From an uncultured Steroidobacter sp. (GTDB lineage Bacteria; Pseudomonadota; Gammaproteobacteria; Steroidobacterales; Steroidobacteraceae), in contig CALLKK010000012.1 in the NCBI GenBank assembly GCA_938008435.1, positions 1 to 64,000 of the forward strand: a DNA stretch of 64,000 nucleotides, in the 5' to 3' direction. Shown here one piece after another: positions 16,891 to 26,219 of this stretch (its first letter is position 1; the number at the start of each line of letters is the position of its first letter). The notes under the pieces are model-generated. The model saw only the letters and a list, made by a program, of their open reading frames with translations, ran no database searches and was not told the DNA's origin. Made by a program: the position numbers and the translations under genes.

Positions 16891-17943
16891 GTGCCATTCG
16901 AGGTGCCGATGCGGCGAGCGAACAAAATTCCCACTCAGGTGCTGCTCGTCGCGACGCGACAGACGGCCGGTTCTGCGCTCTACGGCATGCTCGATGTGCT
17001 GAGCGCGGCAGGCAATATCTGGCAGGAGCTCATGCGCGAGCAGGGTGCGCGGCGTCTGTTCGACGTTCGCATCGTGGCGATGGAGCGCGAGCCGTTCGCC
17101 TGCGGTAACGGCATCCCGGTGCATCCGCATTGTTCCATCGCAGACGATCCGAGTGCGGATATCGTGATCTTGCCCGAGCTCTGGCTCGGACCCGACGAAA
17201 GCCTGCGCGGACGCGATCCGGCGCTCATGGATTGGATTCGGCGTTGCTATGCGCGCGGCAGCGCCATCTACTCCGCCTGCTCCGGCGCCATCATGCTCGC
17301 CGAAACGGGGCTCCTGAACGGCCGTTGCGCCACATCGCATTGGGGCTATCGCGAGCTGTTTCAGCGCGAATACCCCGAGGTGGATTTCTTTCGGCCCGAG
17401 CCGAATCTCGTCTTCGCGGATCGCACGGGACGCATTGTGACGGCCGGCGGCGCGACCTCGTGGCACGATCTGGCGCTGCACATCATCGCGCGTTACGGCA
17501 GTCCCGGCGAAGCGCTGCGAATCGCGAAGGTCTATCTACTCAAGTGGCACGGCGAAGGACAGTTGCCGTTCACGCCGCTCGTCAAACGAACGCTGCACGC
17601 CGATGCGGTCGTCAAGCGTTGCGAAGCCTGGCTTGCCGATCAACTTCGCGAACGGGATGTCATCGCGCATGCGGTGCGAATGGCGCAGATTCCCGAGCGC
17701 ACGCTCAAACGTCGCTTCAAGATGGCAACTGGCCACTCGCTCATCGAGCGCGTACAGAACATGCGGATCGAAGAAGCGAAACGGCTGCTCGAAACGAGCA
17801 AGACGGCGGTCGACGAGATCGGCGCAGCCGTCGGCTACGAAGATGCATCGTTCTTTCGTCGGCTGTTCAGGCGGCTGACGGGGCTGACGCCTGGCGAGTA
17901 TCGAAGGCTGTTCGAGGCCGTCGGCGCACGGCTGTTCAATTAG
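16891..17943 (+). CDS. GlxA-type AraC regulator with DJ-1/PfpI domain
   Basis: This 350-residue protein has an N-terminal DJ-1/PfpI (amidotransferase-like) domain, including the elbow YSACSGAIMLAETGLLNGRCATSHW-type region. A C-terminal AraC DNA-binding pair begins at about residue 245 (RTLKRRFKMATGHSLIERVQ, then VGYEDASFFRRLFRRLTG). The GTG at 16891 is preceded by AGGAG at the right distance (16876-16880); an ATG at 16909 is the alternative. This architecture acts as a ligand-sensing transcription activator. It is divergent from the OsmC gene. Confidence 0.88.
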   Translation: MPFEVPMRRANKIPTQVLLVATRQTAGSALYGMLDVLSAAGNIWQELMREQGARRLFDVRIVAMEREPFACGNGIPVHPHCSIADDPSADIVILPELWLGPDESLRGRDPALMDWIRRCYARGSAIYSACSGAIMLAETGLLNGRCATSHWGYRELFQREYPEVDFFRPEPNLVFADRTGRIVTAGGATSWHDLALHIIARYGSPGEALRIAKVYLLKWHGEGQLPFTPLVKRTLHADAVVKRCEAWLADQLRERDVIAHAVRMAQIPERTLKRRFKMATGHSLIERVQNMRIEEAKRLLETSKTAVDEIGAAVGYEDASFFRRLFRRLTGLTPGEYRRLFEAVGARLFN

Positions 17944-18300
17944 CGCGCCGGCGAAAAGATCTTACCGAGCGGCGAGAGAGACAGGCTACTCTGGCTGAGC
18001 CCATTTCTCTTGGGCGTACCGAGCGACCAAGAAGCGTGCCGGCTGTCCCGGTTGAAATCGTGCGAAAGATCTCGGCAAGTACTCGAAGGCAGCCAGGAGG
18101 AGCCTGAGACCGCCGCTGCAGGCAAAGACGTCAATCTAGCGAGCATTAGCAGAGCAGGCCGCTGGAAATCCGCGCCACGCGTTGTTCCTTCTCCGACCTT
18201 CCTGTCACTCGATCTCGCGCCAGCCGCTCTCGCTTTCATTCCACCGCCGGAACCACCGGGCGCATTCGCTCGTATCGAAGGTTCAAGAGGGAGGAGCTGC
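17944..18300. other. Non-coding gap before the dehydrogenase
   Basis: These 357 bp hold no gene that I can support. The frame of the next gene stays open upstream but its residues look random and no signal would be exported from such a start. A strong GGGAGGAG site at 18290-18297 belongs to the ATG at 18301. The gap presumably holds its promoter; I see no clear consensus. Confidence 0.5.
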
Positions 18301-19587
18301 ATGATGTTGCGCTGGTGTGTACGGATCGTCGCGTTAGTGACAGCAGGCCTCCTCGGCCAGGCGGCGGATAGCACTGACGGACTCGTGTTGCCGGAGGGGT
18401 TCCATGCGGAGGTCGTTTACGAAGGCGACGGCCCGGCGCGGCATCTGACCATTCGTCCGAACGGCGATATCTATGTCACGACGCAGCTGCCGCCGTTTAC
18501 CGAGTACGATCCGGATGCGGTGCGCGGCATCCTGGCGCTGCGCGATACGGACAAGGACGGACGTATCGATCAAGTCGAGAGCTTCTCGAAGATCCTCGGC
18601 ACCGGCATTCGCTTCTACAAGGGCATGCTGTACGTCTCCGATCACCTCGGTGTGTATCGGTATCGATTCCGCGGCAACGAGCTCGTGCCGAGCGGCCCGC
18701 GCGAAACGGTCGTCGACGGTTTCGAGCCGCAGGCCCAGCACGCCGACAAGACTTTTGCGTTCGATCGCAAGGGGCGGATGTACGTGAACGTCGGCGCGCC
18801 GTCGAACGCGTGTCAGGAAGAAGATCGAGCGCCGCAATCGCCCGGGCTCATGCCCTGTCCGCTCAGAGAACAGTACGCGGGCATTTGGGTATTCGATGCG
18901 TTGCGCACGGGGCAGAAGCCGTCCGACGGCGAACGCTACGCAAGCGGCGTGCGCAATGCGGTAGCGATCGATTGGAGCCGCCGCGCGGACGCGCTGTTCG
19001 TCGTCATTCACGGCCGCGATCAGCTGGATACGACATGGCCGCAGCATTTCAATGCCTACGACAATGCGGAGACCGTCGCTGAAGAGATGCATCTCGTGCG
19101 CAAAGGCGCCGATCTCGGCTGGCCGTACTCCTACTTCGATGTGCGGCGCGGCCAGCGCATGATCGCGCCCGAATACGGCGGCGACGGTCATATGCCGGCA
19201 CCGCCGGGGCAGTACACCGATCCGATCGTCGCGTTTCCGGCGCACTGGGCGCCCGGCGACCTGCTGTTCTACGAGGGGCGCGCTTATCCTGCGCGCTATC
19301 GTCACGGAGCGTTCATCGCCTTTCACGGCAGTTGGAATCGCGCGCCGCTGCCGCAGAGCGGCTACAACGTGACTTTCGTGCCGTTCAATAAGGATCAGGT
19401 CGCTGGCCCGTGGCGCATCTTCATCGACAACTTCGCGCATGCACCCTTACACGACAACCATCCTGCGAATGCGGCGTACCGGCCGATCGGGCTCGCTGTC
19501 GATCATCAGGGGCAGCTGTACGTCATGGACTCGAAGCAGGGGCGTATCTGGCGCATTCGCTACGGCGGTCGCCGCGGGGCGCGCTGA
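18301..19587 (+). CDS. Exported PQQ-dependent sugar (sorbosone-type) dehydrogenase
   Basis: This 428-residue exported protein has a signal peptide (MMLRWCVRIVALVTAGLLGQA). A six-bladed propeller of the GSDH/sorbosone dehydrogenase type follows, marked by ILALRDTDKDGRIDQVESF, GIRFYKGMLYVSDHLGVYRY, and FIAFHGSWNRAP. Family members oxidise aldoses or L-sorbosone in the periplasm with PQQ. It resembles the dehydrogenase at 11769 only at the fold level and has no haem domain of its own, so a soluble cytochrome would have to accept its electrons. It seems to be transcribed alone. Confidence 0.85.
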   Translation: MMLRWCVRIVALVTAGLLGQAADSTDGLVLPEGFHAEVVYEGDGPARHLTIRPNGDIYVTTQLPPFTEYDPDAVRGILALRDTDKDGRIDQVESFSKILGTGIRFYKGMLYVSDHLGVYRYRFRGNELVPSGPRETVVDGFEPQAQHADKTFAFDRKGRMYVNVGAPSNACQEEDRAPQSPGLMPCPLREQYAGIWVFDALRTGQKPSDGERYASGVRNAVAIDWSRRADALFVVIHGRDQLDTTWPQHFNAYDNAETVAEEMHLVRKGADLGWPYSYFDVRRGQRMIAPEYGGDGHMPAPPGQYTDPIVAFPAHWAPGDLLFYEGRAYPARYRHGAFIAFHGSWNRAPLPQSGYNVTFVPFNKDQVAGPWRIFIDNFAHAPLHDNHPANAAYRPIGLAVDHQGQLYVMDSKQGRIWRIRYGGRRGAR

Positions 19588-19729
19588 GGATTGCGGCCGT
19601 GTCGCAGTGCAACGCACGCGGCCGATATGCCGCTGCGGCATGAATATCTAGCGCTTCGTTAGAGGACAGGCGCGAGCACCGGGGCTATAACAAACCAGGA
19701 GTCACAGCAGCAATTCTCCTGGTGCTCGC
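19588..19729. other. Intergenic hairpin region
   Basis: An imperfect inverted repeat (GATATGCCG ... CGGCATgaATATC) at about 19623-19650 follows the dehydrogenase and may be a terminator without a U tract. CAGGAG at 19696-19701 is far from the next start codon (19730), so the ribosome-binding site of the microprotein is not obvious. Confidence 0.35.
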
Positions 19730-19888
19730 ATGAGTCAGTCCGATACTCGTTCTCGAGAGCCTGAGCTTTCTCCGATCGATACGCCGTCCGGCGGCGGCAT
19801 CAGCGAAGACTGGTGGGCGATGCTCATCGGTCTTGCGCTGCTCTTGTTGGGTCTTCTGGGCTTCATTCCAAAATCGGTGCTTTGGTGA
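19730..19888 (+). CDS. 52-residue single-span membrane microprotein
   Basis: This small frame starts MSQSDTRSREPELSPIDTP, a polar Ser/Pro-rich head. It continues into one hydrophobic helix (DWWAMLIGLALLLLGLLGF) and ends with IPKSVLW. Its stop codon overlaps the start of the exporter gene (TGATG at 19886-19890), the arrangement of translational coupling. I do not know a named family for it. The position suggests a small subunit or regulator of the YeiH-type transporter that follows. Its length is below the limit used by many gene finders. Confidence 0.7.
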   Translation: MSQSDTRSREPELSPIDTPSGGGISEDWWAMLIGLALLLLGLLGFIPKSVLW

Positions 19889-20997
19889 TGGCTACCGAAT
19901 CGACTGAGCTGCCTCACGTTGCGGAGGCAACGGAATCCAAGGTCTCGATCCCTTGGCTTGGCCTGGGTCTGGCGATCGTCATCGGTTTGTCGTGGGTGAC
20001 ACGCTTCCTGGAGAAGAATGTCCCTACCTGGGTCGACGTCGGCTGGGTCAAGTCGGTCGAGTTTCCCGTCTATGCGATTGCGCTCGGCCTGCTCGGCAGC
20101 GCCGTGATCGGCGCCACCGGCATCCGCGAGAAAGTGGCAGGAGCATTTCGCACCGAGCTCTTCATCAAGACCGGCATCGTCCTGCTCGGCGCGTCTGTGC
20201 ATTTGCACGTGATTGCCAAAGCGGGCAGCCGCGGTATCGTGCAGGCGCTCTTGCTCGTCGCTGCCGTGTTCTTCTTCACATGGTGGCTGGCGGGGCGGTT
20301 CAAGATCGCCGAGAGGCTGCGTGCCTTGCTGGCCACCGCGGTGTCGATTTGCGGCGTGAGCGCAGCGATCGCCGCGGCAGGCGCCGTGCGTGCGAGCAAA
20401 GAGCAGATCGCCTACACGGCGACGCTCGTGATCCTCTTTGCGTTGCCCTCGATCTTCCTGCTGCCGTGGCTCGCCACGGCGCTGGGATTGTCTCAGCCGG
20501 TCGCCGGTGCTTGGATCGGCGGCAATATCGACACGACCGCGGCTGTTGCGGCGGCGGGCGCCATCGTCGGCGAAGAGGCGCTCAAGATTGCTGCGATCGT
20601 GAAGTCGGCGCAGAACGTCCTGATGGGCGTCGCGGCGGTGGCGCTGACCGTGTATTTCACCGTCGCGGTCGAGCGCAAGCAGGCGCAGTCGACGCGCGCG
20701 ATCGGTCGCGAGCTGTGGGTGCGTTTCCCGAAGTTCGTGATCGGCTTCGTGCTCGCATCGTTGATCGCTACCTTCTATCTCCAGTCGGGCGGCGACAGCG
20801 CCAACATCAGTGCGATCAACACGCTGCGCTCCTACTTCTTGATCGCGGCATTCGTGAGCATCGGTTTGGAGTTCCGCATCACCAAGCTGATGGCGGAAGG
20901 CTGGCGGCCGGTGCTCGTGTTCGGCTTGGCGGCGATCTTCAATCTGATCGCCGGGCTCGTGATCGCGTCATTGTTGTTCTCGGACTTCGCGCTCTGA
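19888..20997 (+). CDS. yeiH: YeiH-family putative sulfate exporter
   Basis: This 369-residue protein of about ten membrane helices belongs to the YeiH/UPF0324 family (PF03601), annotated as putative sulfate exporters although evidence for a substrate is thin. Typical segments are VGWVKSVEFPVYAIALGLLG, TGIVLLGASV, ATAVSICGVSAAIAAAGAV and AWIGGNIDTTAAVAAAGAIV. The start codon overlaps the stop of the 52-residue microprotein. A strong terminator follows at 21029. Confidence 0.88.
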   Translation: MATESTELPHVAEATESKVSIPWLGLGLAIVIGLSWVTRFLEKNVPTWVDVGWVKSVEFPVYAIALGLLGSAVIGATGIREKVAGAFRTELFIKTGIVLLGASVHLHVIAKAGSRGIVQALLLVAAVFFFTWWLAGRFKIAERLRALLATAVSICGVSAAIAAAGAVRASKEQIAYTATLVILFALPSIFLLPWLATALGLSQPVAGAWIGGNIDTTAAVAAAGAIVGEEALKIAAIVKSAQNVLMGVAAVALTVYFTVAVERKQAQSTRAIGRELWVRFPKFVIGFVLASLIATFYLQSGGDSANISAINTLRSYFLIAAFVSIGLEFRITKLMAEGWRPVLVFGLAAIFNLIAGLVIASLLFSDFAL

Positions 20998-21028
20998 GCC
21001 ATCGCTCCGCTCGGGGCGCCATGACGAG

Positions 21029-21064
21029 AAAACCCTCCCCGCATCGCGAGGAGGGTTTTCTTTT
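21029..21064 (+). terminator. Intrinsic terminator after the exporter
   Basis: AAAACCCTCC (21029-21038) pairs with GGAGGGTTTT (21050-21059) around an 11-nt loop, followed by CTTTT. The A-rich 5' arm also gives a U-rich end on the other strand, so it can act on both sides of this convergent junction. Confidence 0.85.
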
Positions 21065-21119
21065 CGTGCGGTCTGCGATCCGGCTCGTGATCGCACGGGC
21101 CGGTGAAGCAGTTTGACCG

Positions 21120-22760
21120 TTACATCTGGCCGAACGACTCGATCAGAGCGGTCTTGCACTCCGCGTCGCTCTTCGGCTTGTTGCCGACGGCGAAGGCGGC
21201 CGGCGCGGTGCCGCGCCACTTGGAAAAGTTGCTGCCGAAGTTGAAGCGGTACTCGCGATCAAGGCCGTCGACGCCGACGCTCTTGATCAGCATGGAGCGG
21301 ATGCCGCCGACGATGTCCACGCTCAATGCCAGCGTGTGATCGTCGACGAGGCTCCAGTGGCCGTTCACGAGCAGTGCGCCGTTCGGATCGCTCGCCGAGC
21401 CTGTGTCGAAGTCGCCGCTGTCGTCGCGATAGCGCACGCAGATGTCGATGTTGCCGCTGCGCGCACCGTTGTCGCCCGTGATGTAGAAGAGGGCAGCGCC
21501 TTGCTGATCGTCGTCGTTCAACGAAACGCCGAAGGACGTGTTGATCAGGCCGCCGAGCAGCCAAGCGGCTTCGGGCGGGATCTTGGCGTACGTGCTCAGC
21601 GAATCCGTTGCAGGATCGAAGTCGAAGTCAGGATCGGTGAGGGCGCTCGGATCGATATCGGAGTTGCCGAGATCGATGAAGTCCGAGCTGACGGTGTTCC
21701 CCTGGAATTGAGCGTTGGCCCACGCCATCATCTTTTCCGCCACTTGGTCCCGCGGGTTCTGCGCCAAGCGCTCGCCGACGGTCGCCAACAGCGTCTGGCT
21801 CGCCTTCCCTACTGGAGCGAAGTTCGGCACGTCCAAGTTCGCGAACGATTCCTGCAGGTCTCGGCACATCGAGCCAACCTTGGCCGCGCCTTCCAAGTAT
21901 CCGATCGCTTGTGCGGTGAATACGCTGAGGCTCAGGCCGCTGATTCCCTGGTTCGAGAGCTGCCGCTCGAGTATGTCGAGATGGTCGTCGACGGAGTCCA
22001 GGCAGAGAAGGGTCGGACCGGAGCTCGAGAAGTCCCTGGCTGCGAAGAATTGGCTGATGCCAGTGTACGCCTCAAAGTGGCTCTCCGACAGGGGCATGTT
22101 CAAGGCTTCAGCGATCGCGTCAAAGGCAAGTCCTTGCAGCCGCCCGATCGATTGGAGAATCTGCGAGTTAAAGATATAGCCGATGTTGCCCGATATGATC
22201 GGGTCGTACTGCGTGGGGTTGGCCGGAATGATGCCGAGCTCGGTGAGCTTCGACTGGACCGCGGCAGGGGCGTTCGCGATCAAGCTCGTATAGGGCGTGA
22301 TGAAGCGCTGATTCTGCGGGTCCAGATCGTTCGCTCGCACGGCGAGCGTGCCTTCGAACGGCAGCTTCGTCGCAGTGTCGTAGCCGCCGGTCGCGCGAAT
22401 CACCACATTCGTGTTGGGCGCGATCGAAGCGCGCAAGCAATGCTTCTCGTACTCGGCCGGTGCATTGGCGGCGCAGTAGTCGGTGCCGGTTTCGTGGTTG
22501 TACGAGAAGTAGCCGTCCGCGTCCGTGAGCGCGCGCGGCTCGAACGCATCCAGCTTGCCGTTGTCGTTCAGGTCCGCATATACCGTCGCGCCGGCGAGAT
22601 AGCCGTCGACGACTCGCGCGGCCAGCACGCTCGTGTTCGTCTCGTTGCGCGGCGTGCCGACATCCTGCGTGCCGTTCTTGTCGCCGCCGCCGCAAGCGGT
22701 CAGGCTGAGCGCGCCGAGGCAGGCGAGGGCATGCTTCAAGGTGTTCCGTTTCGTCATCAC
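21120..22760 (-). CDS. Large lipoprotein with a calcium-loop-like repeat
   Basis: This 546-residue lipoprotein has a lipobox at LSLTACGGG (Cys about 23). Just after it is VVDGYLAGATVYADLNDNGKLDAFEP, an Ig-like segment with a DxNxNGxxD calcium loop as found in secreted adhesive proteins. The remainder is acidic and unrecognised. It follows the TraF-like gene by 41 bp in the same direction, so the two are likely an operon and the lipoprotein may work with the barrel at the outer membrane. The start could also be the second ATG at 22757. Confidence 0.8.
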   Translation of the reverse strand: MMTKRNTLKHALACLGALSLTACGGGDKNGTQDVGTPRNETNTSVLAARVVDGYLAGATVYADLNDNGKLDAFEPRALTDADGYFSYNHETGTDYCAANAPAEYEKHCLRASIAPNTNVVIRATGGYDTATKLPFEGTLAVRANDLDPQNQRFITPYTSLIANAPAAVQSKLTELGIIPANPTQYDPIISGNIGYIFNSQILQSIGRLQGLAFDAIAEALNMPLSESHFEAYTGISQFFAARDFSSSGPTLLCLDSVDDHLDILERQLSNQGISGLSLSVFTAQAIGYLEGAAKVGSMCRDLQESFANLDVPNFAPVGKASQTLLATVGERLAQNPRDQVAEKMMAWANAQFQGNTVSSDFIDLGNSDIDPSALTDPDFDFDPATDSLSTYAKIPPEAAWLLGGLINTSFGVSLNDDDQQGAALFYITGDNGARSGNIDICVRYRDDSGDFDTGSASDPNGALLVNGHWSLVDDHTLALSVDIVGGIRSMLIKSVGVDGLDREYRFNFGSNFSKWRGTAPAAFAVGNKPKSDAECKTALIESFGQM

Positions 22761-22801
22761 GTCTCAGTCTCCGTTGTTCTTCTGGTCGTGCTGCGTGGCG
22801 C

Positions 22802-24097
22802 TCAATAGCTCATCTCGAAGCCGAGATTGAACGCGAACGTGCGCGGCATGCTCTTGTTGTCGATCTCGGTGGAATCGAGGCCGTAGGCGACGTCGAGGTG
22901 CAGCCTGCGGAAGAAGGTGAAGCCGACCGACGCCGTCCCGAGCTTCGAGCCGGCGAGGTTCTTGCGATACCCGAGGCGGACATCGGGCAAGAACCGCGTG
23001 CTCGTTCGGTAACCGAGCGATACGGCGAGGTTCTGATTGAGATCGCCGACCGGGTCGTGCACTTCGTTGAGGTCGACCGAAGCCGAGAGCGTGCCGCGGC
23101 CGTCCGCGAAGAACACCGCGCCTTCGACGGTCGCCAGTCGCTCCAGCGTCCACGTTTCGCTCAGCGCGATACGGTCGCTGAAATAGGCAGCGGTGTAGCA
23201 GTTGTGTTGCGCATCGCCGCTCAAGGTGTGGCAGTCGACGCCGATCGTGCCGTACTTGAAGTCGGGCTCGGTCAAGTTCGCGAGCGTCAGACCGACGCGA
23301 TAGCGGTCGGTGGCGTAGATCGCGCCCACGTCGAGCGTGACATTGCTCGACTTGTGCTCGTTCGCGTCATACGCATCCTTCAGTACGTCTTCGACGTCGT
23401 CATCGTCGTCGACGGCCTCCAAGGCGATGACCTGCTTGCTGAGCGCGGCCTGGAGGTAGCGCAGATTCGCGCCCACGGTGATATGGCGCGAGCTCGTGCT
23501 CCACACCGGACGCGCAAAACCGACGGCGATCTCGGTGACTTTCGCGCCTTTGACGTACACGGCGGAGGCGGACTCGATCGTTTCCTCGACCGGGTTGTAG
23601 GTGATCGGCGAATCGAGCAAGCCGAGGCGCGCCTGGCCGGCGAGATTGGCGTCCACGGTGAACACGCCGAGGCCGGTGCGGATGAGCATCGGGAACAGCG
23701 GCACGTGTACGCCGGCGTTGATCTTGGCGTAGCCGTCGCGTCCCATCGGGCCGAGCAACGCGTTGAAGCGCTGCACCAGCGCATTGCCTTCGGCGAGCGA
23801 GATGTCGTCGCGATCGAGCTCGTCGATGAGATCGTCGATCTCATCGATGAAGTTGTCGACCGGGCCGACTTCCACGCCGACGCCGATGGAGCTCACGATG
23901 CCCATGCGCAGGCGCGAGTCCGTGCCGATCGCATACTCTGCGCCGGCCGGGTTGTGGGTCGCGTACAGGGATGTCCAAAGATTCGAAGATGCGCCATCCG
24001 TCAATGTCGGTCCGGCATCGTGGAATCCCGGTGCCGCAACGGACGCGCACGAAACCAACGCCGCTGCCACAGCGGCTGCAGTCGTTCCAAGTCTCAC
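22802..24097 (-). CDS. TraF-family outer-membrane protein
   Basis: This 431-residue protein has a signal peptide (cleavage near ASVAA) and the pattern of the conjugal-transfer TraF/FadL-like outer-membrane family: LYATHNPAGAEY near the N terminus, ITVGANLRYLQAALSKQV, and a C-terminal beta-rich region ending in an aromatic residue. Despite the family name, chromosomal copies like this one have no known role in conjugation and no transfer genes are nearby. A very acidic loop (VDDDDDVEDVLKD) lies at about residue 225. It heads an operon with the downstream lipoprotein. Confidence 0.82.
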   Translation of the reverse strand: MRLGTTAAAVAAALVSCASVAAPGFHDAGPTLTDGASSNLWTSLYATHNPAGAEYAIGTDSRLRMGIVSSIGVGVEVGPVDNFIDEIDDLIDELDRDDISLAEGNALVQRFNALLGPMGRDGYAKINAGVHVPLFPMLIRTGLGVFTVDANLAGQARLGLLDSPITYNPVEETIESASAVYVKGAKVTEIAVGFARPVWSTSSRHITVGANLRYLQAALSKQVIALEAVDDDDDVEDVLKDAYDANEHKSSNVTLDVGAIYATDRYRVGLTLANLTEPDFKYGTIGVDCHTLSGDAQHNCYTAAYFSDRIALSETWTLERLATVEGAVFFADGRGTLSASVDLNEVHDPVGDLNQNLAVSLGYRTSTRFLPDVRLGYRKNLAGSKLGTASVGFTFFRRLHLDVAYGLDSTEIDNKSMPRTFAFNLGFEMSY

Positions 24098-24840
24098 TCG
24101 GTAGCCTCCACACGGCTCTTAAGCGAGCCGTTCCATTTGGTTCTCGTTCGTTCGTTGACGAAATGCCCGGACGCAATCGAGAGAAGCGACGTTCCGTGCC
24201 TTCGTGTTTGCGGCGCAGATGTTCTTTTAACGTGCGCGCAACAGGCAATGATTCGTGTCGGGATTCTTGACGATGATCACAACGAATCTGCGTCGCTCGT
24301 CGAAGCGCCTCGCGTCAACTGAGACATTCTCTTAAGAAACGCTCGCGTCATTACGCAGGGCGCGTGCGATCGATGCGAAGGGGAGAAGCGTGTTTGCCGA
24401 TCGAGCGAGTTGCATTGTCTAACGTTGTCTTGTCGATTGATCGTGTAGACGAGAGCGACGCGGCGAGCGTGCGCCGTGACCGTTGTCACTCATTCACGTT
24501 TCTTGAGATGCAGCGGCAGAGGACGAACCAGGGCGTCAAAGAGTCGTCGGTGCGGGTGAGGCGCCAACAATCGATAAGACGCCGAAGCAGTAAGCGCGCT
24601 TCCGTCTGCCTTCGCGCTGCCTCGAGCGCGCCGGCGGCGCCATGAGAAGCGAAGACGGCCGTGCTCTGTGGCCGCACCCATATATATGTGTGCCATGTGT
24701 GCCGCCGTGGCCGATTTCGTGGCCGTCCTCGGCGGATTGCCCGGCTCAGCGGTGAGCGATGGCACTTCTTGTCTTAATCTTGTCGGTGGAAAGTCCTACG
24801 CTACGCGCTTTCGATTCCTGAGCATTGGGAAGGGAGAATC
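24098..24840. other. 743-bp divergent intergenic region
   Basis: This region separates the TraF-like gene (leftward) from the aldo/keto reductase (rightward) and must hold both promoters. It is less GC-rich than its surroundings and has an AT run 'catatatatgtg' near 24680. Short frames exist on both strands, but none has a ribosome-binding site plus protein-like composition. A GGAAGGGAG site at 24828-24836 serves the reductase. Confidence 0.5.
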
Positions 24841-25935
24841 ATGTACACGCGCCGTACTTTTCTGACTTCCACCGCTGTGGCTGCGTTGACGACCTTCCTC
24901 GTGGGTTGCAGCCGCTCGTCCAACGAAGAGGCACCTGCGGGCGCAACGCCAGCGTCCTCCTCCGCAGACCCTGCTCCCATCGGCAAGCGCCGCGTCGGCA
25001 GATCGGACATCTTCATCAGTCCGCTCGTGCTCGGCGGCAACGTGTTTGGCTGGACCGCGGATCGCGACCGCTCGTTCGAAATCCTCGACCGCTTCGTCGA
25101 TGCGGGCTTCGAGACGATCGATACCGCGGACGCGTATTCGAGCTGGGTGCCGGGCAATCGCGGCGGCGAATCAGAGACGATCATCGGCGAGTGGATGCGT
25201 AGCCGCGGCAATCGCGACCGCATCATTCTGATCACGAAGCTCGGCAGCGAGATGGACGGACACAAAGGGTTGTCGGCTGCCAACGTGCAGCGCGCAGCCG
25301 AGGCCTCGCTCAAGCGCTTGCAGACCGATTACATCGACATCTACTTCTCGCACTTCCCGGATCCGAGCGTGCCGCACGAGGAAACGCTCGCCGCGTATCA
25401 GAAGCTTATCGAAGCCGGCAAGGTGCGCATCATCGGCGCGTCGAACTTCAGCGCCGAGCAGGTGCGCGATGCGCTCGATGCATCGGCGCAGAACGACCTG
25501 CCGCGCTACGAAATCCTCCAGCCGCGCTACAACCTCTACGATCGCGACGGCTTCGACGGTCCGCTGCGCGAGCTGGCAAAGGCCGAGGAGCTCGGCGTCA
25601 TCACGTACTCGAGCCTCGCAAGCGGCTTTCTCACCGGCAAGTATCGCAGCGAAGCCGATCTGAGCCAGAGTCAGCGCGGCGGCGGTATCAAGCGCTACCT
25701 GAACGAGCGCGGTCTGCGCATCCTGGCAGCGCTGGACGAAGTCGCGGCCCGACACAACGCAGCGCCCGCGGACGTCGCGTTGGCGTGGGTGATCGTCAAC
25801 GACGGAATTACCGCGCCCATCGCGAGCGCGACGAGCGTCGAGCAGCTCAACGAGCTCGTGCGCGCGCCGACGCTCGCCAGCAAGCTCACGAAGGAGGACA
25901 TCGAGCTGCTGGAGCAGGCCAGCGCGCTCGCCTGA
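24841..25935 (+). CDS. Aldo/keto reductase exported as a Tat lipoprotein
   Basis: This 364-residue protein starts with a twin-arginine motif (TRRTFLTS), a hydrophobic stretch and a lipobox (FLVGC, Cys about 23), so it is probably exported folded and lipid-anchored. The rest is a complete aldo/keto reductase barrel: IDTADAYSSW (catalytic Asp and Tyr), LITKLG (Lys), YFSHFPDP (His) and the NAD(P) end IASATSVEQLNELV. Members normally use cytosolic NAD(P)H; a cell-envelope copy with a pre-loaded cofactor is unusual. It appears monocistronic, 284 bp before an AraC gene. Confidence 0.88.
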   Translation: MYTRRTFLTSTAVAALTTFLVGCSRSSNEEAPAGATPASSSADPAPIGKRRVGRSDIFISPLVLGGNVFGWTADRDRSFEILDRFVDAGFETIDTADAYSSWVPGNRGGESETIIGEWMRSRGNRDRIILITKLGSEMDGHKGLSAANVQRAAEASLKRLQTDYIDIYFSHFPDPSVPHEETLAAYQKLIEAGKVRIIGASNFSAEQVRDALDASAQNDLPRYEILQPRYNLYDRDGFDGPLRELAKAEELGVITYSSLASGFLTGKYRSEADLSQSQRGGGIKRYLNERGLRILAALDEVAARHNAAPADVALAWVIVNDGITAPIASATSVEQLNELVRAPTLASKLTKEDIELLEQASALA

Positions 25936-26219
25936 TGCGAGCGCGCCTCGCCCCGGGCGATGTGCGAATTTGCTCGTCCGGGGCGGCGCCTGCCGTACGG
26001 TCCTCTTTTTTCTTCGACGCGCTCCTTTCGCTGTCCGATGTGGATCTTTGTCGAGAACCTTGGAGGAGCGCACAGACGGCGTCGCCTGACCTGCGCTAGG
26101 GTTGCATTCTGGACAGCGGCGTTCGTTCGCCGCGACTTCAGCGGAAGGGGTCCTACCACGGAAGCCAGGAGAACGCCGTCGCAGCGGCTCGCGACGATGC
26201 GTTCCGTCAGCAAGCTCCA

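Noticed and set aside
24248..24322. A 24-codon frame starting MIRVGILDDDHNES, resembling the first strand of a response regulator
   Set aside because: It stops after 24 residues, has no ribosome-binding site and no further receiver-domain sequence in any frame; chance resemblance is more likely than a relic.
22898..24322. A long open frame opposite the TraF-like gene
   Set aside because: It is the antisense of a gene with a signal peptide and barrel pattern; its composition (Arg/Asp/Glu-rich, no domain) is that of a high-GC shadow frame.
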